This document shows, piece after piece, positions 9,729-17,612 of a stretch of 52,867 nt of DNA. Positions within the stretch are counted from its first letter, which is position 1. Each line of letters begins with the position of its first letter. The notes beneath the pieces are model-generated. The model was not told the origin of the DNA. It made no database searches and worked only from the letters and a program-made list of their open reading frames with translations. A program made the position numbers and the translations under genes. The stretch is from Rhodothermales bacterium (lineage in GTDB: Bacteria; Bacteroidota; Rhodothermia; Rhodothermales; VXPQ01): positions 1-52,867 of the forward strand of contig JAJDWX010000048.1 in the NCBI GenBank assembly GCA_022825385.1, read 5' to 3'.

Positions 9729-10922
9729 ATGCCGCCGTCCAGTAATTCGCCCGATCTGCCCGAATGCTTGCCGGGAGGCATGCCTGTCGATACGTTTCTG
9801 CGCGACTGGTGGCGGAAAAAACCGCTCCTCGTTCGGAACGCGTTTCCGAATTTCGAATGCCCCCTCACGCCGGAGGAGCTGGCGGGCCTGGCGATGGAGG
9901 AAGAGGCTGTTTCGCGGCTCGTTCTGGAGCGCGGCGGGGACTACCCCTGGGAACTTCGCCATGGCCCGTTCGCGGAGGAGGATTTTGCGAATCTTCCCGA
10001 AACGCACTGGAGCTTGCTGGTGCAGGAGGTGGATCGCTGGGTTCCCGAGGCGGCGGCCCTTTTCGAGCGTTTTCGGTTTGCGCCGTCGTGGCGGTTCGAC
10101 GACATTATGGCGAGTTACGCGCCGGACGGCGGGAACGTGGGGGCGCACGTGGACCGCTACGACGTGTTTCTGATTCAGGGGCTGGGGCGGCGCGAATGGC
10201 GGATCGGGTCCCGGCCGCTGTCCGCCGAAGAGGAAGTGTCCGTGCCGGATATAGATGTGGATATGCTGGCGGATTTCGAGCCGGACGAGAGGCTTGTGCT
10301 GGAGGAGGGGGACATGCTGTATCTTCCGCCCCGCGTGGCGCATCACGGCATTGCGCTGGGGCCGTGCATGACGTTTTCGGTCGGATTTCGCGCGCCGAGC
10401 CCTGCGGAATTCCTTGACGCGGCGTTGCGGCGGGCGGTCGTCGCCGCCGATCCGATGGGGAGTTTGTCCGGGTCCGAAGCGTCGGTTCCCGATCATCCGG
10501 GTCGCATCGGGGAAGATGTGCTGGATCAGTTGTACCGTTTGGTATGGGATTCGCTGACGGTCCCCGTTCTTGCGGAAGCCTTCGGCGCGCTTGTTACCGA
10601 ATCAAGGCGCGGGGAGGAGGCGCCTGCGCCCGAACAGGAATGGACCGGGGAGGGGCTTGCCGCAGCGCTTCGGGCGGGCGGCGAACTGGCGCGGGTGGCG
10701 CCGAACCGCTTTGCGTTTATTGCGGAACGAGACGGGCGGGCCACGCTGTTTGCCCATGGCGAGGCGTATCCGCTGGCGCCGGACCTGGCGTACGCCGCGC
10801 CGCTGCTTGCGGGTCGGGAGGCGCTGGATGCGAAAACGCTCGGGCGGGCGCTGGAGGACGAGGATTTTCTGAAACTCCTGACGGCGCTGGCGAATGCGGG
10901 GGGTTTGGAGGTTTTGGGGTAG
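9729..10922 (+). CDS. RoxA-like cupin oxygenase (ribosomal protein L16 hydroxylase family)
   Basis: 397-residue JmjC/cupin 2-oxoglutarate- and Fe(II)-dependent hydroxylase, similar throughout to YcfD/RoxA, which hydroxylates an arginine of ribosomal protein L16. The iron ligands are His140 and Asp142 in GAHVDRYD and His205 or His206 in RVAHHG. GDMLYLPPRVAHHG is typical of the family. The C-terminal dimerisation and winged-helix part (about 245-395) is present, so the length is normal. The substrate is inferred from the family. Confidence 0.88.
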   Translation: MPPSSNSPDLPECLPGGMPVDTFLRDWWRKKPLLVRNAFPNFECPLTPEELAGLAMEEEAVSRLVLERGGDYPWELRHGPFAEEDFANLPETHWSLLVQEVDRWVPEAAALFERFRFAPSWRFDDIMASYAPDGGNVGAHVDRYDVFLIQGLGRREWRIGSRPLSAEEEVSVPDIDVDMLADFEPDERLVLEEGDMLYLPPRVAHHGIALGPCMTFSVGFRAPSPAEFLDAALRRAVVAADPMGSLSGSEASVPDHPGRIGEDVLDQLYRLVWDSLTVPVLAEAFGALVTESRRGEEAPAPEQEWTGEGLAAALRAGGELARVAPNRFAFIAERDGRATLFAHGEAYPLAPDLAYAAPLLAGREALDAKTLGRALEDEDFLKLLTALANAGGLEVLG

Positions 10923-10984
10923 GGGGTAAGAATTCCCCGCGAAAATCGATGCAATATTGCTGTTAATGTGTGAAACAGGTTGCA

Positions 10985-11018
10985 TTTTGTCAGAAATAAC
11001 CTTATTTTTCTGACAAAA
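10985..11018. promoter_or_regulatory. perfect palindrome, likely operator of the AbiEi-like gene
   Basis: Two 12-base arms, TTTTGTCAGAAA (10985-10996) and its exact reverse complement (11007-11018), are separated by 10 bases. The site ends 16 bp before the ATG of the AbiEi-like antitoxin gene. AbiEi-type antitoxins bind inverted repeats in their own promoters. Size, symmetry and position fit an autoregulatory operator, but no binding evidence is available. Confidence 0.65.
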
Positions 11019-11034
11019 CACAGAAAAGGTGATC

Positions 11035-11631
11035 ATGCGTAGCCTGCCACATCGCATTCTGGAATACGCCGAGGCATTGCCTGAGGCAACCCCGATATGC
11101 CCCGGGGCCCTTCTTCACTTGGGAAGTCGGGGCGCCGTGGATCAGGCATTGTCGCGGTTTGCTCGCGAAGGAAAGCTTATGCGCATTTGTCAGGGCGTAT
11201 ACATGCGTCCGGTCGAAACGCCTTTCGGACGCCGGGCGCCGGGCCTGGATAAGGTTGCCGCCGAGCTTGCTATGCTATGGGGCGAAACGATCGTGCCTGG
11301 CGGCGCATCCGCAGCAAATGTTCTTGGGTTGACGACCCAGGTACCCGTTCAATTGGTTTACTTGACATCGGGGCCGAACCGACGCTTGCAACTGGGTGCG
11401 CACACGGTTCATCTTCGTCATGCTCCGCGCTGGCAGTTGGCCGCTCCGCATAGTGTGGCGGGGGTTGTTATTCGTGCTTTAGCCTGGATGGGACCGGAAG
11501 AGGTCGCGGATGGGCTCAAGTGCATTGTCCCGAGGCTTTCCTGCGAAGAGTTCGATAAACTGGCCAGGGCCCGCGCCATCATGCCCGCATGGATGGCCGA
11601 GCCTGTGAGTGCGTTGATGGTTCATGCCTGA
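11035..11631 (+). CDS. AbiEi-like (DUF6088) antitoxin
   Basis: 198-residue protein of the DUF6088 / type IV AbiEi antitoxin family. The N-terminal winged helix (about 1-60, ending GKLMRICQGVYMRP) is the DNA-binding part. The C-terminal domain carries the family pattern GGASAANVLGLTTQVP and LTSGPNRRLQLG. The ATG at 11035 has AAGG just upstream; a GTG six bases earlier is possible. The usual downstream partner, an AbiEii nucleotidyltransferase, is missing. A 59-codon frame and then darT follow. It could regulate this transcription unit through the palindrome at 10985-11018. Confidence 0.8.
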   Translation: MRSLPHRILEYAEALPEATPICPGALLHLGSRGAVDQALSRFAREGKLMRICQGVYMRPVETPFGRRAPGLDKVAAELAMLWGETIVPGGASAANVLGLTTQVPVQLVYLTSGPNRRLQLGAHTVHLRHAPRWQLAAPHSVAGVVIRALAWMGPEEVADGLKCIVPRLSCEEFDKLARARAIMPAWMAEPVSALMVHA

Positions 11632-11803
11632 AATGCTTTTCCATACTTTTTCGTCCAATGATCGGCGCCATTCGGCGCTCGAAGATGGTGCCGTTGGCGG
11701 GGTAAAGGGGGTTAGATGCGAAGAGTTACATTATTGGATAGACGCGGCGTCTGTCCCTCATTGCAAGGGTAATGGCCCGGCAGCCCATGATAAAGATTCA
11801 TGA
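11624..11803 (+). pseudogene. 59-codon frame, possible AbiEii toxin remnant
   Basis: The ATG overlaps the end of the antitoxin gene and the TGA overlaps the darT start (ATGA at 11800-11803). The first residues, LFHTFSSNDRRHSALEDGA, loosely resemble the start of AbiEii-type nucleotidyltransferases, which sit exactly here in intact operons. The rest shows no similarity I recognise. It is either a truncated toxin remnant or a chance frame that keeps translational coupling into darT. Confidence 0.35.
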
Positions 11804-12444
11804 TCGTGCCTGTCCCGGAAAATCCGAAAATATACCACATTGTCCACATTGATCGGCTGAAGCGGATCGTTGATGACGAGTGCCTCTGGTGCGATGCGGC
11901 AATGGCGCAGCGGGCGCCCGCTGGTACGGTTATTGGCATGGATGAGATCAAGCGACGGCGCCGCAGACTTGCACTGAGCAGCCACGATGGTCTTTGTGTT
12001 GGCGATTGCGTTCCATTCTATTTCTGCCGGCGCTCCGTAATGCTTTATGTGATTCACAAGGCAAACCATCAAGAGTTGTCATATCATGGCGGCCAAAATT
12101 CCATTCTTCATCTCGAAGCCGATCTGCACAAAACGGTTGTTTGGGCAGAACAGCAGGGCAAGCGTTGGGCTTTTACTTTGTCGAATGCCGGGGCCAACTA
12201 TTTTGAAGACCGCTGTGATTTGGGGAAGTTGAACGAAATCGACTGGTATGCCGTCAAAGCCAAAGATTGGCAAGGGTGCAAGGAGAGAAAGCAGGCGGAG
12301 TTTTTGGTGGAAGGGTCGTTTCCCTGGACGCTCATAGAGCGGGTAGGGGTGTATTCCGAGAAGGAGCGTCAGCAGGTCGTGGAGGCTATGCGGTCATGCG
12401 CAGACAAACCGCTTGCAGAAGTCAAGAGGGTTTGGTATTATTAA
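11800..12444 (+). CDS. darT: DarT-like DNA ADP-ribosyltransferase toxin
   Basis: 214-residue DUF4433 protein. DarT toxins use NAD+ to ADP-ribosylate thymidine in single-stranded DNA and so block replication, in many cases as phage defence. The N-terminal NAD-binding motif IYHIVHIDRLKRIV (about 11-24) is present. The candidate catalytic glutamate is Glu167 in KQAEFLVEG. The length matches the family. It lies directly before darG with a 16-bp gap and overlaps the preceding short frame by ATGA. Confidence 0.93.
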   Translation: MIVPVPENPKIYHIVHIDRLKRIVDDECLWCDAAMAQRAPAGTVIGMDEIKRRRRRLALSSHDGLCVGDCVPFYFCRRSVMLYVIHKANHQELSYHGGQNSILHLEADLHKTVVWAEQQGKRWAFTLSNAGANYFEDRCDLGKLNEIDWYAVKAKDWQGCKERKQAEFLVEGSFPWTLIERVGVYSEKERQQVVEAMRSCADKPLAEVKRVWYY

Positions 12445-12460
12445 CCAAGAGGAGGCTACC

Positions 12461-13513
12461 ATGATCGATTTCAAGACGGGAAACATCCTCGCCGAAGACG
12501 CGGAGGCCTTGGTCAACACGGTTAACTGTGTTGGGGTCATGGGGCGTGGCATAGCCCTTCAGTACAAGAAGGCCTACCCGGACAATTTCAAGGCCTATGC
12601 CTCTGCCTGCAAGCGGGAGGAAGTGCGCCCTGGCCGTATGTTTACCTTCGAGACGGGCCAACTGACGCACCCGCGTTATATCATCAACTTTCCCACCAAG
12701 CGTCACTGGCGCGCCAGGAGCCGGATAGAGGATATTGAGGCAGGTCTCGCCGATCTGGCCCGGGAAATCCATGAACGCAATATCCGATCCATAGCTATTC
12801 CTCCTCTGGGAAGCGGGTTAGGCAAGTTGGACTGGTCCGATGTTCGGGCGCGAATTGAGGAAGCGTTGGGGCAATGCCATCATGTGAAGGTCACTGTATT
12901 CGAGCCCAACCCCACATTTGAAGATGCGAGGCCCAACCGTTCAAGCAGACCGCCTCGAATGACCCCCGGGCGGGCGGCGCTGGTTGGATTGATGCATCGC
13001 TATCTCGGCGGATTTATGGACCCCTTCGTAACGCTGCTCGAAGTGCACAAATTGATGTATTTTATGCAGTATGCCGGGGAACCGCTTCGTCTTCGGTTTA
13101 AGGAAGGGCCTTATGGGCCATACGCCGAAAACCTTCGGCATGTCCTGAGGGCGATGGAGGGACATATGATATCCGGTTATGTCGATGACGGCGACCAACC
13201 CGACAAGACCTTGAATTTGCTGCCGGACGTTGCGGAAGAGGCGTTGACGTTTCTCGATAGACACCCTGAATCGCATCAGCGTTTCGCAAAGGTGGCGGAC
13301 CTGATAGAGGGGTTCGAATCCTCGTTCGGCCTTGAATTGCTCGCCACGGTTCACTGGCTGGTTGACCGCGACGAATCCATCAAGAGCAGGCAGGACTTGG
13401 TAAATCGGGTGTACGACTGGAACGACGCGAAACGGCGGTTCACTCCCCGCCAGATTGGCATTGCGGCGGATATGCTTGCCCGGAAAGGGTGGATGCGGGA
13501 AGTGGTGGCGTGA
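12461..13513 (+). CDS. darG: DarG-like macrodomain antitoxin
   Basis: 350-residue antitoxin. Residues about 1-155 form a macrodomain (NTVNCVGVMGRGIALQYK, then PPLGSGLGKLDW) that removes ADP-ribose from DNA. The C-terminal domain (about 165-350) binds and blocks DarT in characterised systems. The ATG at 12461 is preceded by AGGAGG at good spacing, stronger than any signal before darT, as expected for antitoxin excess. An alternative start 16 codons upstream lacks this. Confidence 0.94.
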   Translation: MIDFKTGNILAEDAEALVNTVNCVGVMGRGIALQYKKAYPDNFKAYASACKREEVRPGRMFTFETGQLTHPRYIINFPTKRHWRARSRIEDIEAGLADLAREIHERNIRSIAIPPLGSGLGKLDWSDVRARIEEALGQCHHVKVTVFEPNPTFEDARPNRSSRPPRMTPGRAALVGLMHRYLGGFMDPFVTLLEVHKLMYFMQYAGEPLRLRFKEGPYGPYAENLRHVLRAMEGHMISGYVDDGDQPDKTLNLLPDVAEEALTFLDRHPESHQRFAKVADLIEGFESSFGLELLATVHWLVDRDESIKSRQDLVNRVYDWNDAKRRFTPRQIGIAADMLARKGWMREVVA

Positions 13514-13542
13514 GGCCGAGGGGTAGATTTGGACTTTGGGTG

Positions 13543-13570
13543 TGCAGGTGGTTCGGATTGATTGGACAGG
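13543..13570 (+). repeat. solo end of an IS3-like element
   Basis: The 22-base core GTGGTTCGGATTG-TTGGACAG matches positions 52142-52165 with one change (A for T after GGATTG). There it precedes a recognisable IS3-family OrfA fragment. Here no transposase frame follows. It lies 30 bp after the darG stop and may mark a past insertion at the island edge. Confidence 0.5.
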
Positions 13571-13619
13571 ATTTTGAGATTGACCGGGTGCCGTGTAACA
13601 TCTTCAAGGCCCACCTGTG

Positions 13620-13637
13620 CGGGCGCAGCGCCCGTTT
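13620..13637 (+). terminator. weak terminator-like hairpin after darG
   Basis: CGGGC, a five-base loop and GCCCG, followed by only three T residues. It lies about 105 bp after the darG stop. The short T run makes it a poor intrinsic terminator. Confidence 0.25.
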
Positions 13638-13688
13638 CGAACGCCATCCCGAGTGACGACCGCTGCCTGTGAGCAATTGCAGGCGTGA

Positions 13689-13949
13689 TCAATGGCGCGA
13701 TTTTGCAAGATTGTCAATGGCTTTCCGGTTATCCCGAATATCCTGCCGGATATCTGTCATTGCATCTCGCATTTCCTGCTTGTTATCTCGAATATCCTGA
13801 CGGATTTCCGAGAACCTGTTTTCCATTGTTTGCTGGAGTTCTGCCCTGTCCGCCCGTTTTTCGCTTCGGCGGGTAAAAACAAAACTGGAGAGTAACGCTA
13901 AAGCCGCGATACCCAAACTCGAGAAGGTCGTTATGTCCTGCACGTCCAC
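13689..13949 (-). CDS. small membrane protein with coiled-coil tail
   Basis: About 86 residues from a GTG at 13949 (a second GTG at 13943 is equally possible). One N-terminal membrane helix (SLGIAALALLSSFVF) is followed by a charged coiled coil with repeats of the type EIRQDIRDNKQEMRDAM. I do not recognise the family. The frame has no in-frame ATG after the promoter-like sequence at 14056-14061, and the roughly 107-base leader matches that of the larger coiled-coil gene at 14370-15098. The two look like parallel units with opposite membrane topology: the helix is N-terminal here and C-terminal there. Confidence 0.55.
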   Translation of the reverse strand: MDVQDITTFSSLGIAALALLSSFVFTRRSEKRADRAELQQTMENRFSEIRQDIRDNKQEMRDAMTDIRQDIRDNRKAIDNLAKSRH

Positions 13950-14009
13950 TGTACTGGGCAAGTTTTGAGCGTCTGAACGGATACGCCCGCCCGTTGCGAG
14001 CTGACCGGG

Positions 14010-14079
14010 TGTTTCGCGTTCTGATGCAGCGAGGGCGCACCCAGAACGCAACAATATTATACGGCAAGAAAACGAGAAA
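14010..14079 (-). promoter_or_regulatory. duplicated promoter and leader hairpin, copy A
   Basis: Read on the minus strand: a TATAAT box (14061-14056), then a leader with hairpin arms GCGTTCTG and CAGAACGC around GCCCTCGCT. It matches 15166-15235 over 70 bases with about six differences, some of which keep the stem paired. The -35 region is weak. It precedes the small membrane protein gene at 13689-13949. Confidence 0.6.
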
Positions 14080-14166
14080 GTTATGGATTTTTCCCTTTTT
14101 TGCGGCGAACGTGAGGAAAAACCCATGCCCCAACACGCCTCTGGACGCTCCGGCAGAGCCCGCATT

Positions 14167-14288
14167 TTACCCCCTCAAAACCACCTCCTCCGCAGGTTGA
14201 CGATCTCGTGCCAAGTTCCGTAGAGGGCCGGGCGGATGAGCGAGTTCATGCCGGTTTCGACGCCTACGTAGCCCGTCGCGCCTTTTCA
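14167..14288 (-). pseudogene. duplicated, deleted fragment of the lysC-lysA 3' end
   Basis: Positions 14167-14197 match 17612-17642, the last codons of the lysC-lysA gene. Positions 14195-14288 match 17821-17914, about 5 differences in 90. The roughly 180 bp between them is missing, with AGG at the junction. The fragment has the same orientation as the intact gene and cannot encode a working enzyme. Together with the intact end at 17613 it brackets the coiled-coil and GHKL genes. Positions 14289-14369 between it and the next gene show nothing recognisable. Confidence 0.85.
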
Positions 14289-14369
14289 TAATCGCACGGA
14301 TAGCGAAGGCCGCTGCCTGGCGGGCGAATCACTCTGCATCAAAGGGGAGCGGCGCAGGCGTATCGGCGG

Positions 14370-15098
14370 CTACAAACTCGACAAGTACGCCATGACAAGG
14401 GCAAGAATACCAGTTGCAAGGATTCCGCCCGCGATCATCGTCGTTATTAGCCAACCCTGCATATTCCTTGCCCGCGCTTCAAGCGTTTCGCCCATTTTCG
14501 CAATTTCCGTATTCTGTTTGCCGAATTGCTCGGCAAGGGCCACATCATGCTTGCTGAATCGCTCGGCAAGGGCCGCATCCTGCTTTCTGAATTGCTCGGC
14601 AATGGTCGCATCCTGCTTGCTGAATCGCTCGGCAAGGGCCATATCCTGCTTTCTGAATTGCTCGGCAATGGCTACATTCTGCTTGCCGAATTGCTCCGCA
14701 ATGGCTACATCCTGCTTGCTGAATCGATCGGCAAGGGCCACATCATGCTTCCTGAATTGCTCGGCAATGGCTGCATCCTGCTTGTTGAATCGCTCCGCAA
14801 GCATTTCGTTAACTTTGCCGAACTGCTCCGCAAGTTCGATGCGAATCCCGTTCGTTTCGGCGCGGACTTCGGAGCGCACAAAGTCAGAAACGCTGATCGC
14901 CGAGGGGGCTGTATGTCCGGTCTCCTGTGCCATGTTTTCGACCTTTTCGGGAGATTGCTGTGCTTCGCCTACGTCGGGCGCGGCACCCGTGTTTCCCGTT
15001 TCATCGGGCTGTTCGCCGTTCTTTGCCAGCCTCGCTGTTTCCAGCGAGGCTGCATCCTGTTCCATCGCGCTCGCTTGCGCCTCTTCAGTTTCGGGCAT
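14370..15098 (-). CDS. hendecad coiled-coil membrane protein
   Basis: 242 residues from the ATG at 15098 (earlier in-frame codons lie too close to the promoter). After a low-complexity acidic region (about 1-75) comes an array of about ten 11-residue repeats of the form AEQFRKQDAAI / AERFSKQDVAL (about 95-205), a pattern typical of long parallel coiled coils. A single membrane helix follows near the C-terminus (LITTMIAGGILATGILALVMA). Tail-anchored topology with a cytoplasmic rod is likely. I do not recognise a function. The near-identical 33-bp repeats suggest repeat-number variation. Confidence 0.65.
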   Translation of the reverse strand: MPETEEAQASAMEQDAASLETARLAKNGEQPDETGNTGAAPDVGEAQQSPEKVENMAQETGHTAPSAISVSDFVRSEVRAETNGIRIELAEQFGKVNEMLAERFNKQDAAIAEQFRKHDVALADRFSKQDVAIAEQFGKQNVAIAEQFRKQDMALAERFSKQDATIAEQFRKQDAALAERFSKHDVALAEQFGKQNTEIAKMGETLEARARNMQGWLITTMIAGGILATGILALVMAYLSSL

Positions 15099-15165
15099 TG
15101 CCGTTAGGATTTCGGGATTGGACGGAAAAGCCCGTCCGGTTCCCGAACAGGCGTTCCGCATGGCT

Positions 15166-15235
15166 TGTTTCGCGTTCTGGTGCAGCGAGGGCGCACCCGA
15201 AACGCAGCAATATTATACGGCAAGAAAACGAGAAA
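15166..15235 (-). promoter_or_regulatory. duplicated promoter and leader hairpin, copy B
   Basis: On the minus strand, TTGATT (15240-15235, just past the repeat edge), a 17-base spacer and TATAAT (15217-15212) form a good sigma-70-type promoter. A leader of about 110 bases follows, with hairpin arms GGTGC and GCACC around GCCCTCGCT and outer GTTTCG/CGAAAC. It drives the coiled-coil gene at 14370-15098 and is a duplicate of copy A. Confidence 0.65.
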
Positions 15236-15348
15236 ATCAAGGGTTTTTTAGGCTGAACAGGCGGGCGCAAGACATGGAAATAAAGATTCCGCTACTCTTT
15301 ACCCTGTTCGCCCCCAGCTTCCGCTTCCCCAAACCCGCATTCTCTACC

Positions 15349-17553
15349 TTAGCCCTCCGACGGTACTTGCAGCTTATGGGCGTCTGGCAGGAAGTTTGTG
15401 ATCAACCGGCTGTATTCGGCGTAAAAATGGTCCCAGTCGGCGTCTTCGTACTCTCCCGGATTGGCGCGTACATTGTCGCTGATAAGCCGGGCGCACACCG
15501 CGTCTGCGATGACTTCGGCCAGAACGACTCGAAAATGTTTGGCGTCCTGGCCTTCGAACTCCGGCGGAGGTCCGAGATACCGTTGTAGCGCCGGGTGGCG
15601 AGCCGCTATCTCAAGCACGTTTTGCCTCCACCGATAACGCTGGTTTCCGAATCTGATATCCTCAAGATTGATTTTGATGCCCGCTCCCAGTGGCTGGACG
15701 GCAAAAACTTCAGCCGTAGCTTCCTCGTTTTCGATTCTTGCGGTTATGATTCCACTGGTTTCTTCTGTCCCCGTTACCCCTATTCGCAGGTCGCACATCG
15801 CCACGCCGAGATTTTCCCTGGGGTGAAACATTGGATCGCCGGACAACCTGAAACGACTGTTGTCCACGGACACTTCGACGCGTCCGGGATCGCTGATCAG
15901 CGCGATTGGAGCCAGAATCTGCACTCGTTTCCTGCTCCCGCCCAACTTGAGGCGGTATCGCTGTTTCTGAAATTGGAGCGCGTCGATATCGCTATACCGG
16001 TCTGCCTCGGATTCCAGTACCTCAACCATACATTCCACCGAGACAGGCCCAATCCTGACAACCATGCCCGTCGCCGGCGTAGAACGAACTCCTGTGAGTT
16101 TCCATGTCGCCTGCAACACGTCTTCTTCAACAGCATGCGGCTGTAGCGGGGCAAAGCGTTTGTCGACGGCGACCTCATCGGTGAGGCAATCGACCTGGAC
16201 CGCTGCCCTGCTCTCAATCTCCGGGAAGACGCTTTGTTTGATGCGAAGGCAACATCGGATGGAATGCCCCTGGACGATCTGAGCGAAAGGCGGGCTGAGA
16301 TTGTAGCCTCGCTCCTGAAAGAGTCGCCCGCTTGCGCCTTCCGGGTCGCGCGACGACTCCTGCTCGGCCCCGAAGCGCTCCATGAATCGCGTCGCTGCCT
16401 GTTCAAGCGCATCCAGGCGTTTGCGCGTGGCCCTGCTTTCGATCGTGGCGCGCTCCTTTTCCGCCCTTTGTCTTTCTTCTTCAATCAGCGGTCTGAGGCG
16501 TTTGAGCGCCTCGGCGAACAATGCCTTCGCAAACGGATGCTCCCGGGTAAGCCCCGAACGCCTTGACGGATCAAGAATGGGGGTTGGATTACGAGGGTCG
16601 TCCCCCGCGCGTTCTTCGACGCGTTTATCGAAGTCGTTCCAAAGATGGTCTATGTAGTCGCAGGTGAGTCGTCCGAAGAATCTAAGGGCGTGCGGATCGG
16701 TTTCGAGGTCCTTGTCGAACAGCGTCGCTTCGTGAACGGCATGCCGGGACTTGACCAGAATGCCCCCGCGCCGAAAACGCTGTTGCTCCCGTTCGAGCGC
16801 CTCGCTGGTTCGTTTTATCGTGAGCTTTGCCCTGGCGTCGGGATATCCGGGTATTCCAAAGGACTCCTTAAGCCGGTCTTTGCCGCCAAGAGGAGGAGAT
16901 TCAATACGGATTGAAGCCTTTCCGCCGTCCTTGAGGTAAACTTTTCGCCGCGAATCGTTCAGAATGTCTCGCAAGGCTACGAGGCGGTCGAGATTCTTCC
17001 GCAGGTTTTGGGCATTGGGAATTCTCCGGCTCGGGTCTATTTTGATTGTTACGAGCGTACCGGTTCCTTCGGTAATCCCCAGTCGTTTTCGTTCCCCAAA
17101 CGTGATTTCAGCGGATTCGAAGAGTTCAAAATCGAAATTTTGCGTTATGCTGCATTTGTGCAGCCTGCCGTCCTGGGCTATCGACTCGAACGTAACCTTG
17201 CCAAGGGCGGCAATATCCTTCGCGCCGCGCGAGTTGGTCCCGCGTACCGCCAAACCCCGTTCCAGGCCACTCACTCTGCCGCCCGTTCGACCGATTTTTT
17301 GCATCATGACTTCCGACGTCATCCCATCGGCAAAGTCGCGTACCCGAAGCGTGGTTGGATCGCCCGTCGCGCGCCGCCTCAAAAGTTCGATTTCGATCCT
17401 GCCGGCAATATTGAGAATTTGATAGCGGTCGTCGGCATTCGTGACCAGCTCGACGATCGCATCGAAAAGGTCCCTGATCGCAAGCCTGGAATCCTGGATG
17501 AGGCGCCGGGTCCCATCCAGTTCCACCTTTCTTTTGATAATCGCCTTCGCCAT
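15349..17553 (-). CDS. GHKL-type ATPase, candidate defence protein
   Basis: 734-residue protein with an N-terminal Hsp90/MORC-like ATPase domain: ELVTNADD (N-box, about 36-43), VRDFADGM (about 71-78) and a lid-like GTNSRGAKD (about 105-113). A middle coiled coil (about 345-385, rich in E, R and A) and a long beta-rich C-terminal region without a recognised domain follow. No nuclease motif is visible. Similar GHKL proteins occur in defence islands, but a role here is inferred from location: it stands alone between the duplicated lysA fragment and the intact lysC-lysA gene. Confidence 0.7.
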   Translation of the reverse strand: MAKAIIKRKVELDGTRRLIQDSRLAIRDLFDAIVELVTNADDRYQILNIAGRIEIELLRRRATGDPTTLRVRDFADGMTSEVMMQKIGRTGGRVSGLERGLAVRGTNSRGAKDIAALGKVTFESIAQDGRLHKCSITQNFDFELFESAEITFGERKRLGITEGTGTLVTIKIDPSRRIPNAQNLRKNLDRLVALRDILNDSRRKVYLKDGGKASIRIESPPLGGKDRLKESFGIPGYPDARAKLTIKRTSEALEREQQRFRRGGILVKSRHAVHEATLFDKDLETDPHALRFFGRLTCDYIDHLWNDFDKRVEERAGDDPRNPTPILDPSRRSGLTREHPFAKALFAEALKRLRPLIEEERQRAEKERATIESRATRKRLDALEQAATRFMERFGAEQESSRDPEGASGRLFQERGYNLSPPFAQIVQGHSIRCCLRIKQSVFPEIESRAAVQVDCLTDEVAVDKRFAPLQPHAVEEDVLQATWKLTGVRSTPATGMVVRIGPVSVECMVEVLESEADRYSDIDALQFQKQRYRLKLGGSRKRVQILAPIALISDPGRVEVSVDNSRFRLSGDPMFHPRENLGVAMCDLRIGVTGTEETSGIITARIENEEATAEVFAVQPLGAGIKINLEDIRFGNQRYRWRQNVLEIAARHPALQRYLGPPPEFEGQDAKHFRVVLAEVIADAVCARLISDNVRANPGEYEDADWDHFYAEYSRLITNFLPDAHKLQVPSEG

Positions 17554-17612
17554 GTCGTCTTTTTAACATCAGGTTATGCAAGCAGGAGTAACCTGAACTG
17601 TTTTTCACCCCC

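Noticed and set aside
13309-13323. tRNA T-arm-like GGGTTCGAATCCTC
   Set aside because: It lies within the darG coding frame and no acceptor, D or anticodon arms can be built around it.
13692-13895. plus-strand 67-codon frame
   Set aside because: It is antisense to the small coiled-coil membrane gene, with no ribosome-binding site and no recognisable product.
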